30,011 nt of DNA from CAYFXE01 sp964347035. GTDB lineage: Bacteria > Acidobacteriota > Aminicenantia > Aminicenantales > Aminicenantaceae. Each line of letters begins with the position of its first letter. The stretch's first letter is position 1. The position numbers and the translations under genes were made by a program. Below are positions 1 through 7,259 of this stretch, piece after piece. Below the pieces are notes generated by a model. The model was not told where the DNA came from and searched no databases. It was given only the letters and a program-made list of their open reading frames with translations. Location of the stretch: assembly GCA_964347035.1 (NCBI GenBank), contig CAYFXE010000036.1, positions 1 through 30,011 of the forward strand, given 5' to 3'.

Positions 1-72
1 GCGAGGTAGCTCAGTCGGTAGAGCGAGAGACTGAAAATCTCTGCGTCGGCGGTTCAATTCCGTCCCTCGCCA
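1..72 (+). tRNA. tRNA-Phe (GAA), 5' end truncated by one base
   Basis: The cloverleaf can be drawn by eye: D-stem GCTC/GAGC, anticodon stem AGAGA/TCTCT with loop CTGAAAA and anticodon GAA at 33-35, T-stem GGCGG/CCGTC closing loop TTCAATT, and an acceptor strand CCTCGCC at 65-71 followed by discriminator A72. Six acceptor pairs are visible. The seventh partner of C71, presumably G, lies just before the window. The 3' CCA is not encoded, since A72 is followed by TT, so a CCA-adding enzyme must complete it. Confidence 0.95.
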
Positions 73-219
73 TTCCGTTCATTCCCGCACAATCCATTAA
101 ACGATAGAGGATCACCACACAGTATGAAAACAGAAATATCAAGAATTTAAAGGAATGTGATAAGAATAAAAAATTGATGTGGAAAAATTTGTTTATAAGG
201 ATCATTAAGGCAATAACAT
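73..219. other. AT-rich spacer, no feature recognised
   Basis: This stretch separates the tRNA from the 3' end of the opposing glycoside hydrolase-like gene. I see no convincing coding sequence, strong hairpin or promoter in it. Confidence 0.5.
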
Positions 220-1203
220 TCAGGTATTGATTGTCTTGCATACTTTTGAGGCTGTGGAGAAGTACAAAGACCAGGGATCGGGATCTTCATTCTGCAAGTC
301 TGGAAACAGTATCTTGCTTCTCAATCCGTAATAACAAACACCAGATGCCCCTGCCACGAAGGATTCTTTCATGATTCTTGCCATTTCTTGAGATGCGACC
401 TCAAAAAATTCGTTCCGAAGGACAGGTTTGTTTGAGGAACTGTATCTCTCTATCGAGGCTTTGTCCCATTCCCGATGGACAGTTATGATATGATTTAAGC
501 TATTCACAGGATCGAATTTCTCGGAAAGTGATTGACCTCCTATCCCGTACGCTCCTGCACTCGTGTATAATCCCAATTCTCTGAGACGGTTGCACCACCA
601 CCAGGCCGTGTTAAGATCGTTCTTATTCTTGAAAAACTCGTTCACGGGCTCGAATATCACGTTCGGCAGGTCCCTGACGCTGGGCACAACCCTCCTGGGG
701 TTTCCTAAGTTTCTGTCCCCATCGGTAAGGGTTAGTTCCACCACGACATTGTTCTCGTACATCTTCTGGCAGAACCACCTCACCAAAGCATAGTCTTCGC
801 AGGCGTTTGTCCTCACGTAGTTTAGTCCGTAATCGAACACTAAGGCCATGAACCATTCCAGGTTTTTCTCGTATAGGTTATCCTTCTTTTTTATGGACCT
901 GCTCAGGAGTTCTCTCCTCCAAACACCCACACCATAAAAAGGCTCTTCCCCCCCGTTACCAAAATAGAGCCTGTTTCCTCTAACTATGAGCTTCGGGCGT
1001 TTTGGATTCGGTTTAAACCGATTTTCTCTTAGGCGGTTTATCGCCTTGAGTTTGGGATCTTTACCGATCCCGGCAGCTATCTTTTCGCCTAGTTTATGAC
1101 TGAATTTTTCAATGGCGTCATAAGCGGCAGTCTTACCATAAACGACAACCCCTAGAAGAGCGAGACCCTTCAGGATTCTCTTGATGATTTTGCGCCTAGT
1201 AAT
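220..1203 (-). CDS. putative exported TIM-barrel glycoside hydrolase (clan GH-A-like), non-ATG start
   Basis: This probably hydrolyses a beta-linked glycan outside the cytoplasm; the substrate cannot be named. Two glutamates sit where clan GH-A enzymes carry catalytic residues: FEPVNEF (Glu ~189, acid/base) and KPVLRNEFF (Glu ~265, nucleophile). A start at the GTG at 930 would give 236 aa and cut off the first barrel strand. The frame is open back to a TAA at 1213-1215 and codes for RGNRLYFGNGGEEPFYGVG, a typical lead-in to such a barrel. Before that is a basic, Tat-like signal (TRRKIIK, then a short hydrophobic stretch GLALLGVVVYG). No ATG, GTG or TTG lies in the extension, but AAGGAG ends 5 nt before an ATT at 1203-1201, so I place the start there (327 aa). 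A base error in the assembly that destroyed an ATG is the alternative. Family assignment is moderate; the presence of a real gene is fairly secure. Confidence 0.6.
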   Translation of the reverse strand: MTRRKIIKRILKGLALLGVVVYGKTAAYDAIEKFSHKLGEKIAAGIGKDPKLKAINRLRENRFKPNPKRPKLIVRGNRLYFGNGGEEPFYGVGVWRRELLSRSIKKKDNLYEKNLEWFMALVFDYGLNYVRTNACEDYALVRWFCQKMYENNVVVELTLTDGDRNLGNPRRVVPSVRDLPNVIFEPVNEFFKNKNDLNTAWWWCNRLRELGLYTSAGAYGIGGQSLSEKFDPVNSLNHIITVHREWDKASIERYSSSNKPVLRNEFFEVASQEMARIMKESFVAGASGVCYYGLRSKILFPDLQNEDPDPWSLYFSTASKVCKTINT

Positions 1204-1268
1204 GATTACTCCTTATGTTTATTCTACAGGGAAAGTGATAGAAGTGTCCAGGCGGATAGGTTTACTTT

Positions 1269-2135
1269 TCAGACAGATTTGAGGGTTTTCAGATAATCTC
1301 TAAGCTTTTGGCTGAATTCAGGACGTTTCAGGGCTAGGCCTATGGTTGCTTCCAGGAATCCAAACTTATCCCCTGCATCATAGCGTTTCCCCTCGAAGAG
1401 ATAGCCATAAATGGGTTGTTCATCGAGGAGAAGTCGTATGGCATCCGTGATTTGAATCTCCCCTTTTTTATCCGGTCGTGTCTGTTTTATGGCGTCGAAT
1501 ATCTCTGGACCAAAAACATACCTGCCCAGAATTCCTAAATCAGAAAAGGCTCTCTCCGGGCCCGGCTTCTCGATCATGTCTTCGATCTGGAAGACTCTTT
1601 CTGAAACCTGCTTGGGCTTGATGATTCCGTACTTCTTCGTTCCCTCCTCATCCACCCGGCCGAGGACAATCACCGGAGCCTTCAATTCAGAATAGGCATC
1701 AACCAGCTGCTTGATGCAGGGCACGGGACAATCGAAGATATCATCGGGGAGGAGAACACAGAAAGGCTCTTGACCTACATATTCCTCAGCCATCAGGATG
1801 GCGTGTCCTAAACCGAGTGCCTGCTTCTGACGGATATAACAGAAGTCCGCAAGGTTGGATATTCTTTTAATCTCTTCAAGAAAATCAAGCTTCCCTTTTT
1901 CCTCTAAAAACTGCTCTAATTCAGGGCGGTGATCAAAATGATCTTCCATGGATGATTTCCCTCGACTTGTTATGATACCGATGTTTTGGAGTCCAGATTG
2001 AACAATTTCCTCTACGGTATATTGGATTAAAGGCTTGTCGAGAACAGCTAGCATCTCCTTGGGTTGGGCTTTGGTGGCTGGCAGGAATCGCGTTCCGAAT
2101 CCTGCCGCAGGAATAATGGCTTTTCGAATTTTCAT
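1269..2135 (-). CDS. galU: UTP--glucose-1-phosphate uridylyltransferase
   Basis: Makes UDP-glucose from UTP and glucose-1-phosphate for cell-surface polysaccharides and galactose interconversion; cytoplasmic. At 288 aa it matches the bacterial GalU/GtaB length. The N-terminus carries the nucleotidyltransferase signature AAGFGTRFLPATKAQPKEML (residues ~10-29), with the glycine-rich loop and the conserved Arg16 and Lys residues. Further family motifs are LGLGHAI, FCVLLPDDIFD (metal-binding Asp pair) and GRYVFGPEIF. The ATG is preceded only by a weak GGA. It lies 65 bp upstream of, and is co-oriented with, the glycoside hydrolase-like gene, so co-transcription is possible. Assignment is firm at family level. 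Confidence 0.93.
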   Translation of the reverse strand: MKIRKAIIPAAGFGTRFLPATKAQPKEMLAVLDKPLIQYTVEEIVQSGLQNIGIITSRGKSSMEDHFDHRPELEQFLEEKGKLDFLEEIKRISNLADFCYIRQKQALGLGHAILMAEEYVGQEPFCVLLPDDIFDCPVPCIKQLVDAYSELKAPVIVLGRVDEEGTKKYGIIKPKQVSERVFQIEDMIEKPGPERAFSDLGILGRYVFGPEIFDAIKQTRPDKKGEIQITDAIRLLLDEQPIYGYLFEGKRYDAGDKFGFLEATIGLALKRPEFSQKLRDYLKTLKSV

Positions 2136-2178
2136 GGAGTTATCATCCTAAAAATGTAAACTGCTCTTGTTCGATCTA

Positions 2179-3498
2179 TTAAAATCTATAGCTTATGGAG
2201 ATATTCGGGACAGCGATATTCATTTCAAAAGTCCCGGGCATGGCCGTCTCCCAATCAGGATCGGTGAGTGTTTTCAACAACGGGACATTCCTCTCTTTAC
2301 CCATCAGGTATTCAAAGGCAAGATCAATCTGAAGACCATTGACATAATATCCAAGACCAAATGTTACAACATGGAAATCATAGTTAGGAAGGAGGACGTT
2401 CATCGTCCTGTCAGGAGCAGGCGATGGATCCCAGTAGTATCCGCCGCGCAGGGCAATATTATCCATCGTGTATTCGGCGCCGAACCTTATTTGTAAAGCA
2501 TTATCGAAAAACAACGGCCTCTCTGCATCGACAAGCACTTTCCAAAAAGGGTCCTTGAAATCCGACTCGAGGATTTTAATCTTACTTTCCCAGAGAGTGT
2601 ACTGAAGGTCAGCGGTCAAGATTAAGTTCGGAGTGGGCTTTACAGCAACGCCTCCTGCAATCCAATAGGGCCAGGTTACCTCTCTCTCTACCTCTGTTGT
2701 GGTCGGGATGCTAGCTCCAAAAATAGGTGTTCCCGGGATCGAGCCCAAAATATTGAGTTTGGAAATAGATGTCTCTCCGCTGAAGCTGATCTTGCTTTCA
2801 GTCCTGACAGTCGCCCCAAAGCTAAACATCTCATTGGGTTTAACCAGAATGCCTAAGGTGGCTCCGATTCCCCACCCTGACATATCTTCCGTGTATTGGC
2901 CGATATCGATGCCAAGCTCTGAATCTCCGGCATGAGTTTCGATCTCGAATACACCATAGTTTATATTCAGAGCGGCACCGACAGAAACCTGTTCATTAAT
3001 CTTAAAGGCGAGGGCTGGAGAAATGGTCACCACCCCAATCCGGCTCTTCCACTCATAGGCTGAACCGAAAGTAATCGGTGTAAAATCTACTCCATCCCAT
3101 TTGGCCCCGAGACCGGCGGGTATATAGACACCCAAGCCGGCGACCAGATTCTCGCTTATCGGGTAATAAAAGGCAGCGAGTCCGGCAATGAAGTGGATTC
3201 TCTTCGTTACGGCATTAATAGGAAGAGTTCCACCTGTAGGGAGCGGTACATCAAACGAGTATTTACCAGAAGGAATGATATCGGTACCATAAAAACCAAA
3301 ATATTGTCTGTCGAATTGGGCGATTCCTGCGGGGTTCCAGTAAATGGCGCTAAAGTCATCCGCAAGACCGACAAAGGCGCCACCCATGGCCAACGCCCTG
3401 GATCCGAGGCTGTTCAAGTTAAGCCCGTTCGGCATGGCCAAGGAACTCAGAAACAAAAGCGACACAGCCAGTGAAAAAACTGCTCTCCTTTTTTTCAT
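2179..3498 (-). CDS. outer membrane protein, OmpP1/FadL/TodX family
   Basis: Predicted outer-membrane beta-barrel channel for long-chain fatty acids or other hydrophobic compounds. The 439-aa product has a signal peptide (KKRRAVFSLAVSLLFLSSL, then Ala-Met-Pro-Asn). Next comes the family N-terminal region LGSRALAMGGAFVGLADD with SAIYWNPAG, which is the classic FadL-family hatch motif. The remainder is alternating amphipathic strands, and the chain ends in an aromatic residue (SYRF) as BamA substrates do. A longer start at 3552 exists, but GAGGAGGT lies just before the ATG at 3498 and the signal peptide begins there, so I chose 3498. The substrate is unknown. The gene follows clpB-nfuA on the same strand but is separated from it by a palindromic repeat, so it is probably its own transcript. 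Confidence 0.88.
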   Translation of the reverse strand: MKKRRAVFSLAVSLLFLSSLAMPNGLNLNSLGSRALAMGGAFVGLADDFSAIYWNPAGIAQFDRQYFGFYGTDIIPSGKYSFDVPLPTGGTLPINAVTKRIHFIAGLAAFYYPISENLVAGLGVYIPAGLGAKWDGVDFTPITFGSAYEWKSRIGVVTISPALAFKINEQVSVGAALNINYGVFEIETHAGDSELGIDIGQYTEDMSGWGIGATLGILVKPNEMFSFGATVRTESKISFSGETSISKLNILGSIPGTPIFGASIPTTTEVEREVTWPYWIAGGVAVKPTPNLILTADLQYTLWESKIKILESDFKDPFWKVLVDAERPLFFDNALQIRFGAEYTMDNIALRGGYYWDPSPAPDRTMNVLLPNYDFHVVTFGLGYYVNGLQIDLAFEYLMGKERNVPLLKTLTDPDWETAMPGTFEMNIAVPNISISYRF

Positions 3499-3512
3499 TT
3501 TTACCTCCTCTA
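3485..3512 (-). promoter_or_regulatory. strong ribosome binding site fixing the FadL-family start
   Basis: On the minus strand GAGGAGGTAAAA immediately precedes ATG at 3498. This near-perfect anti-SD match decides the start against the in-frame upstream ATG at 3552, which lacks such a site. Confidence 0.75.
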
Positions 3513-3568
3513 TTGTTTCCAATTGTTTACTACAAATTTCTTTTTTTTTCAATTGAAATTATAACACC

Positions 3569-3657
3569 GTTATCAGTTCCCAGTTATCAGTAATCAGTGA
3601 AGAAAAAAATCTTATATCTTAAACTGACAACTGAAGACTGAGAACTGATAACTGACC
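3569..3657. repeat. palindromic element of degenerate 7-bp tandem repeats
   Basis: The left arm (3571-3598) is four heptads reading TATCAGT, TCCCAGT, TATCAGT, AATCAGT. The right arm (3623-3657) is five heptads in the opposite sense: ACTGACA, ACTGAAG, ACTGAGA, ACTGATA, ACTGACC. The arms pair at about 25 of 30 positions around a 24-nt AT-rich centre. It sits between the 3' end of nfuA and the FadL-family gene and could fold as a long hairpin that terminates or insulates transcription. Similar CAGTTATCAGT-type repeats occur in many bacterial intergenic regions. Confidence 0.85.
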
Positions 3658-3689
3658 CTGACAATTGAGTCACTGGTATGGATGGCCTA

Positions 3690-3911
3690 CTAGACGGCCT
3701 GAACCTCCTTGACCTCGGGAACCTTTTTCTTAATAAACCGAGTTATCCCTTGGGTTAAGGTCATCTCCCGCATCGGACATCCCTCACAGGCTCCCAAAAG
3801 ACGGACCTTAACCACTCCGTTCTCTGTGACCTCGACAAGCTCCACATCTCCTCCGTCCGCCTGTAGATGTGGCTTCAGCTCCTCGATGGCTTTCTTGATT
3901 TTCTCTTCCAT
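3690..3911 (-). CDS. NifU-like C-terminal-domain Fe-S scaffold (Nfu type)
   Basis: Carries and delivers [4Fe-4S] clusters in the cytoplasm. The 73-aa protein is a stand-alone NifU C-terminal domain, with HLQADGGDVELVEV near the start and the cluster-binding pair in GACEGCPM (Cys42 and Cys45). It lacks the degenerate A-type N-terminal domain of E. coli NfuA; short single-domain forms like this are common outside enterobacteria. AAAGGAG lies 8 nt before the ATG. It starts 30 bp after the clpB stop on the same strand and is likely co-transcribed with it, which suggests a shared stress setting. Confidence 0.9.
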   Translation of the reverse strand: MEEKIKKAIEELKPHLQADGGDVELVEVTENGVVKVRLLGACEGCPMREMTLTQGITRFIKKKVPEVKEVQAV

Positions 3912-3941
3912 CTTATCGGCTCCTTTGATGCGATTTCATGA

Positions 3942-6515
3942 TTAACTAAAAATGAATTTATTCTTTTCATCGACATCTATCCTGACTTTGTCTCCTTCCT
4001 TAACTTCTCCCTCTAATATCTTAAGGGCCAACGGATTCTGGATGTCCCGCTGGATGGTTCTCTTGAGCGGTCTGGCCCCGTAGACAGGATCATAGCCTCT
4101 TTCGGCTAACGCTTTTTTAGCCTCGAGACTCAACTCGATATCAATCTTTTTGTCTTGAAGTCTCTCTTTCAATTCCGCCATCTGGAGGTCGACGATCTGG
4201 AGGATGACCTCCATGGACAGGGCCTTGAACATCACGACCTCATCCACCCGGTTGAGAAACTCGGGTCTGAAGTGCGATTCCATCACAGCCTTGACTTCCT
4301 TTTCCATTTTGGCAAAGTCTTGGCTTAGTTCTTTGATGACTTGGCTCCCCAAGTTAGATGTCATGATGATGATCGTGTTCTTAAAATCCACAGTTCTGCC
4401 TTTCCCGTCTGTCAGCCGTCCGTCATCCAGGATCTGAAGAAGCATATTGAAGACATCAGGATGGGCCTTTTCTATCTCATCCAAGAGGATAATCGAATAG
4501 GGCCTTCGCTTGATGGCCTCGGTTAGCTGGCCACCTTCTTCGTATCCAACGTACCCGGGAGGAGCCCCAACTAGGCGGGAGACCGTGTGTTTTTCCATGT
4601 ATTCTGACATGTCGAGCCTGACCATTGCCTTTTCATCATCAAACAGAAACTCGGCCAAAGCTCGGGCAAGTTCAGTCTTGCCGACACCGGTGGGACCGAG
4701 AAAGATGAAAGATCCCAAAGGACGAGAGGCGTCCTGGATTCCCGCGCGGGCTCGTCTTATCGTATCCGAGACCGATCTCAATGCATGATCCTGACCGATG
4801 ACCCTTTGGGCGAGGTTGGTTTCCATCTTCACCAGCTTCTCCAATTCCCCCTCTAACATCCTCGAAACTGGAATTCCTGTCCACTTGGAGACGACATCGG
4901 CCACGTCCTCTTCGTCCATTTCCTCTTTGAGCATTTTTCCCGATTTCTGGGTTTCTGCCAACTTCTTGGAGATAGCATCAATTTTCTTTTGAATCTCGAT
5001 CAGCTTCCCGTACCTAATCTCAGCCACTTTTTCGAGTTCTCCCTTTCTTTCGGCATTCTGTTCTTCAATTTTGAGAGCATCGATTCTCTCCTTCAGTTTA
5101 TTCATGGTATCAATCAACTCCTTCTCCTTCTGCCAGTGAGCCTTCAAAGCATGACTTTTCTCTTTGAGATTTTCAAGGTTACGATTCAATTTTTCCAGTT
5201 TTTCCTTAGCTCCCTTATCCTTTTCCTTCTTCAGTGCCTGCTTTTCAATCTCGAGCTGGATGATTTTTCGCTCAAGCTCATCGATCTCTTCTGGCATGCT
5301 GTCGATCTCGATCCGGATGCGGGAGGCTGCCTCATCGATGAGATCTATAGCTTTGTCAGGTAGGTAGCGGTCGGCGATGTAGCGGTTGGACAGTGTCGCG
5401 GCCGCCACCAAAGCAGAGTCCTTGATCTTCACTCCATGATGAACTTCGTACTTCTCTTTCAATCCTCTGAGGATAGAAATCGTCTCTTCCACAGAGGGCT
5501 CACCCACAAAGACCTGTTGGAATCTCCTTTCGAGGGCAGCATCTTTTTCAATGTATTTCTTGTACTCATTAAGAGTCGTGGCGCCCACACATCGAAGCTC
5601 TCCCCTCGCTAAAGGAGGCTTGAGCATATTCGAGGCATCCACAGCTCCCTCGGCTGCTCCGGCTCCAATGATGGTGTGGAGTTCGTCGATAAACAGGATG
5701 ATTTCTCCTCCTGCCTCTTTAATCTCCTTCAGCACGGCCTTCAACCTGTCTTCGAATTCGCCTCTGTACTTTGTCCCGGCGATTAGAGCTCCGATGTCCA
5801 GGGCGACGATTTTTTTATTTTTCAAAGGCTGGGGAACATCCCCGTTGGCCACTCTCTGAGCCAGTCCCTCGACGATAGCCGTCTTTCCTACCCCGGCTTC
5901 ACCAATGAGCACGGGATTATTCTTTGTCCTCCTTGATATGACCTGAATCACGCGTCTTATCTCATCCTCTCTTCCTATCACCGGGTCCAGTTTTCCCTGC
6001 CTGGCCAGGGCCGTGATATCGCGGGCATAACGCTCCAGAACCTGATACTTACCCTCAGGATGAGGGTCGGTTATCCTCTGTGTTCCTCTGATATCTCTTA
6101 ATGCTTTGAGTACACTATCCTCACTCAGGCCGTTATCCTTTAATACTCGACCGGCCTCCGTGTCCCCTTTTAGGATAGCGAGGAGCAAATGCTCGGTGGA
6201 GATGTATTCATCTTTGAGCTTATCCGCCTCCTTCTGGGCCTCGTTCATTATCTGCCTCAGGGAGGAAGAAAGATAAACTTCGCCAGCCCCTTCAACTTTC
6301 GGGATTTTTTTAAGAGCTTCCTCCAGTTCTTGACGAATCTTGGCGGCGTTGGATCCGATCTTGGCCAGAATGGAGAGAATCACGCTCTCGCCTTGATTCA
6401 AGGATGCCCATAGAAGATGCTCCGCTTTCAGCTCTTGATGACCAAGCTCTTCCGCTTTGGATTGGGCCTGTTGAAAGGCCTCCTGTGACATGAGAGTTAA
6501 CTTATCCCATCTCAT
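3942..6515 (-). CDS. clpB: ATP-dependent disaggregase ClpB (Hsp100)
   Basis: Hexameric AAA+ chaperone that, with DnaK, pulls polypeptides out of aggregates in the cytoplasm. The 857-aa length is typical. Order of domains: Clp N-domain with two repeats (residues ~1-145); NBD1 with Walker A GEAGVGKT (205-212) and Walker B ILFIDE (273-278); a Lys/Glu-rich coiled-coil middle domain (~400-530), which separates ClpB from ClpA/ClpC; and NBD2 with GPTGVGKT, the pore motif GYVGYEEGG and sensor region TSNLGSQ. No ClpP-docking loop is expected. The first ATG (RWDKLTLMSQEAF) fits the family start and has GAGG 8 nt upstream. I found no CIRCE element upstream. nfuA follows by 30 bp. Confidence 0.96.
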   Translation of the reverse strand: MRWDKLTLMSQEAFQQAQSKAEELGHQELKAEHLLWASLNQGESVILSILAKIGSNAAKIRQELEEALKKIPKVEGAGEVYLSSSLRQIMNEAQKEADKLKDEYISTEHLLLAILKGDTEAGRVLKDNGLSEDSVLKALRDIRGTQRITDPHPEGKYQVLERYARDITALARQGKLDPVIGREDEIRRVIQVISRRTKNNPVLIGEAGVGKTAIVEGLAQRVANGDVPQPLKNKKIVALDIGALIAGTKYRGEFEDRLKAVLKEIKEAGGEIILFIDELHTIIGAGAAEGAVDASNMLKPPLARGELRCVGATTLNEYKKYIEKDAALERRFQQVFVGEPSVEETISILRGLKEKYEVHHGVKIKDSALVAAATLSNRYIADRYLPDKAIDLIDEAASRIRIEIDSMPEEIDELERKIIQLEIEKQALKKEKDKGAKEKLEKLNRNLENLKEKSHALKAHWQKEKELIDTMNKLKERIDALKIEEQNAERKGELEKVAEIRYGKLIEIQKKIDAISKKLAETQKSGKMLKEEMDEEDVADVVSKWTGIPVSRMLEGELEKLVKMETNLAQRVIGQDHALRSVSDTIRRARAGIQDASRPLGSFIFLGPTGVGKTELARALAEFLFDDEKAMVRLDMSEYMEKHTVSRLVGAPPGYVGYEEGGQLTEAIKRRPYSIILLDEIEKAHPDVFNMLLQILDDGRLTDGKGRTVDFKNTIIIMTSNLGSQVIKELSQDFAKMEKEVKAVMESHFRPEFLNRVDEVVMFKALSMEVILQIVDLQMAELKERLQDKKIDIELSLEAKKALAERGYDPVYGARPLKRTIQRDIQNPLALKILEGEVKEGDKVRIDVDEKNKFIFS

Positions 6516-6676
6516 TTTTTTTCCTCAATTTTTTTTATTTTCGCCTTAATGAGTTAAGGATGAACACTCCTGATTCGGAATAAAACTTTACCACGGAGAT
6601 GTCGGAATAATCAAGATCACCAGAATATCCTGAGTCTGGATTGACGTTCGACAGATATGCTTGGTGGAAGGTTTCT

Positions 6677-6690
6677 ATTCAAATTTGAAT
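6677..6690. promoter_or_regulatory. perfect 14-bp palindrome, possible operator
   Basis: ATTCAAATTTGAAT is self-complementary over all 14 bases. It lies in the divergent clpB / small-protein spacer, 17 bp upstream of a TTGACA box at 6708. A dimeric regulator could bind it, but AT-rich palindromes also arise by chance. Confidence 0.4.
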
Positions 6691-6707
6691 TTTTTTTCTC
6701 TTAGCCC

Positions 6708-6736
6708 TTGACAATTTAGTTAAAACTGATATTTTT
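6708..6736 (+). promoter_or_regulatory. putative sigma70-type promoter for the acidic small protein
   Basis: A perfect -35 TTGACA at 6708-6713 is followed after 17 nt by ATTTTT, a poor -10. The position, 18-45 bp before the ATG, is right, but the -10 box is weak. Confidence 0.35.
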
Positions 6737-6753
6737 CTTCTTGGGAGTTCCGC

Positions 6754-7074
6754 ATGGAAGAGATCGAAGTCCTGAGCTGGCTTACCCTAGACGCCCTGAA
6801 AAAAACCGCAGCGGTTCAAGAAACCGTCGGAAACATGCAGTCAGGCCATAATATGTCCATCTTCTGTACGATCGAGGACGATTACCTCGAACTGTTCTAC
6901 AGCGACACCGCGTCCAATTATATCAGGAAGTACGAGGATAAGGAGGAATTCCTTCTGGCTCTTGAAAAACGCAAAGAAGAAGAAGGAGAGGCCCCTTACG
7001 AGGAGGAGAACAGGTTCGATGAATCCTACGAAGATGAAGAGGGCGTAGAAAACTCAGGTCTTGATGAAGAATAA
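6754..7074 (+). CDS. uncharacterised small acidic protein
   Basis: I do not recognise the family. The 106-aa product has a mixed, apparently folded N-terminal half (SWLTLDALKKTAAVQETVG, then MSIFCTIEDDYLELFYSD) and a C-terminal third dominated by Glu and Asp (from about residue 70), likely disordered. There is no signal peptide or membrane segment, so it is probably cytoplasmic. TTGGGAG upstream of the ATG gives a modest RBS, and a TTGACA box and a palindrome precede it. It is the only plus-strand gene between the tRNA and pgsA, standing alone between the divergent clpB and the convergent mutS. The sustained reading frame, RBS and promoter-like box argue that it is real. Confidence 0.7.
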   Translation: MEEIEVLSWLTLDALKKTAAVQETVGNMQSGHNMSIFCTIEDDYLELFYSDTASNYIRKYEDKEEFLLALEKRKEEEGEAPYEEENRFDESYEDEEGVENSGLDEE

Positions 7075-7205
7075 AAAGTCGCTCTCCGATCTATGGCTTC
7101 CTATTAAACTAATGAGCTCCCCTTCCTGAATTCCACCCAAGCTTACCGACTTCTCTTTCCTTTCAACCTGGGTCCAACGACAAGCAGAGAATCCTCGATA
7201 ATATA

Positions 7206-7232
7206 ATGTGTCCTGTCTTTTTCAGGCCACAT
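7206..7232. terminator. possible hairpin terminator between the convergent small gene and mutS
   Basis: ATGTGTCCTG (7206-7215) pairs with CAGGCCACAT (7223-7232) with one mismatch around a T-rich 7-nt loop. It lies beyond the stops of both convergent genes. Neither side has a clean U-tract, so intrinsic termination is only possible. I see nothing else in 7075-7259. Confidence 0.35.
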
Positions 7233-7259
7233 AGAACTCTCCATGTCTATAACAGTCTT

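Noticed and set aside
11..241. Minus-strand reading frame ending in MARDGIEPPTQRFSVSRSTD over the tRNA
   Set aside because: This is the well-known spurious protein produced by translating tRNA-Phe backwards; the tRNA cloverleaf explains the sequence.
2167..2496. 109-aa plus-strand frame opposite the FadL-family gene
   Set aside because: Lies wholly antisense to a clear outer-membrane barrel gene; no independent motif or RBS.
3569..3657. CRISPR array (short repeated units)
   Set aside because: The units are 7-bp, contiguous and inverted, with no spacers and no cas genes.
6516..6676. CIRCE or sigma32 heat-shock control of clpB
   Set aside because: GAACACTCC superficially resembles half of a CIRCE element, but the matching inverted half is missing; no clear sigma32 boxes.
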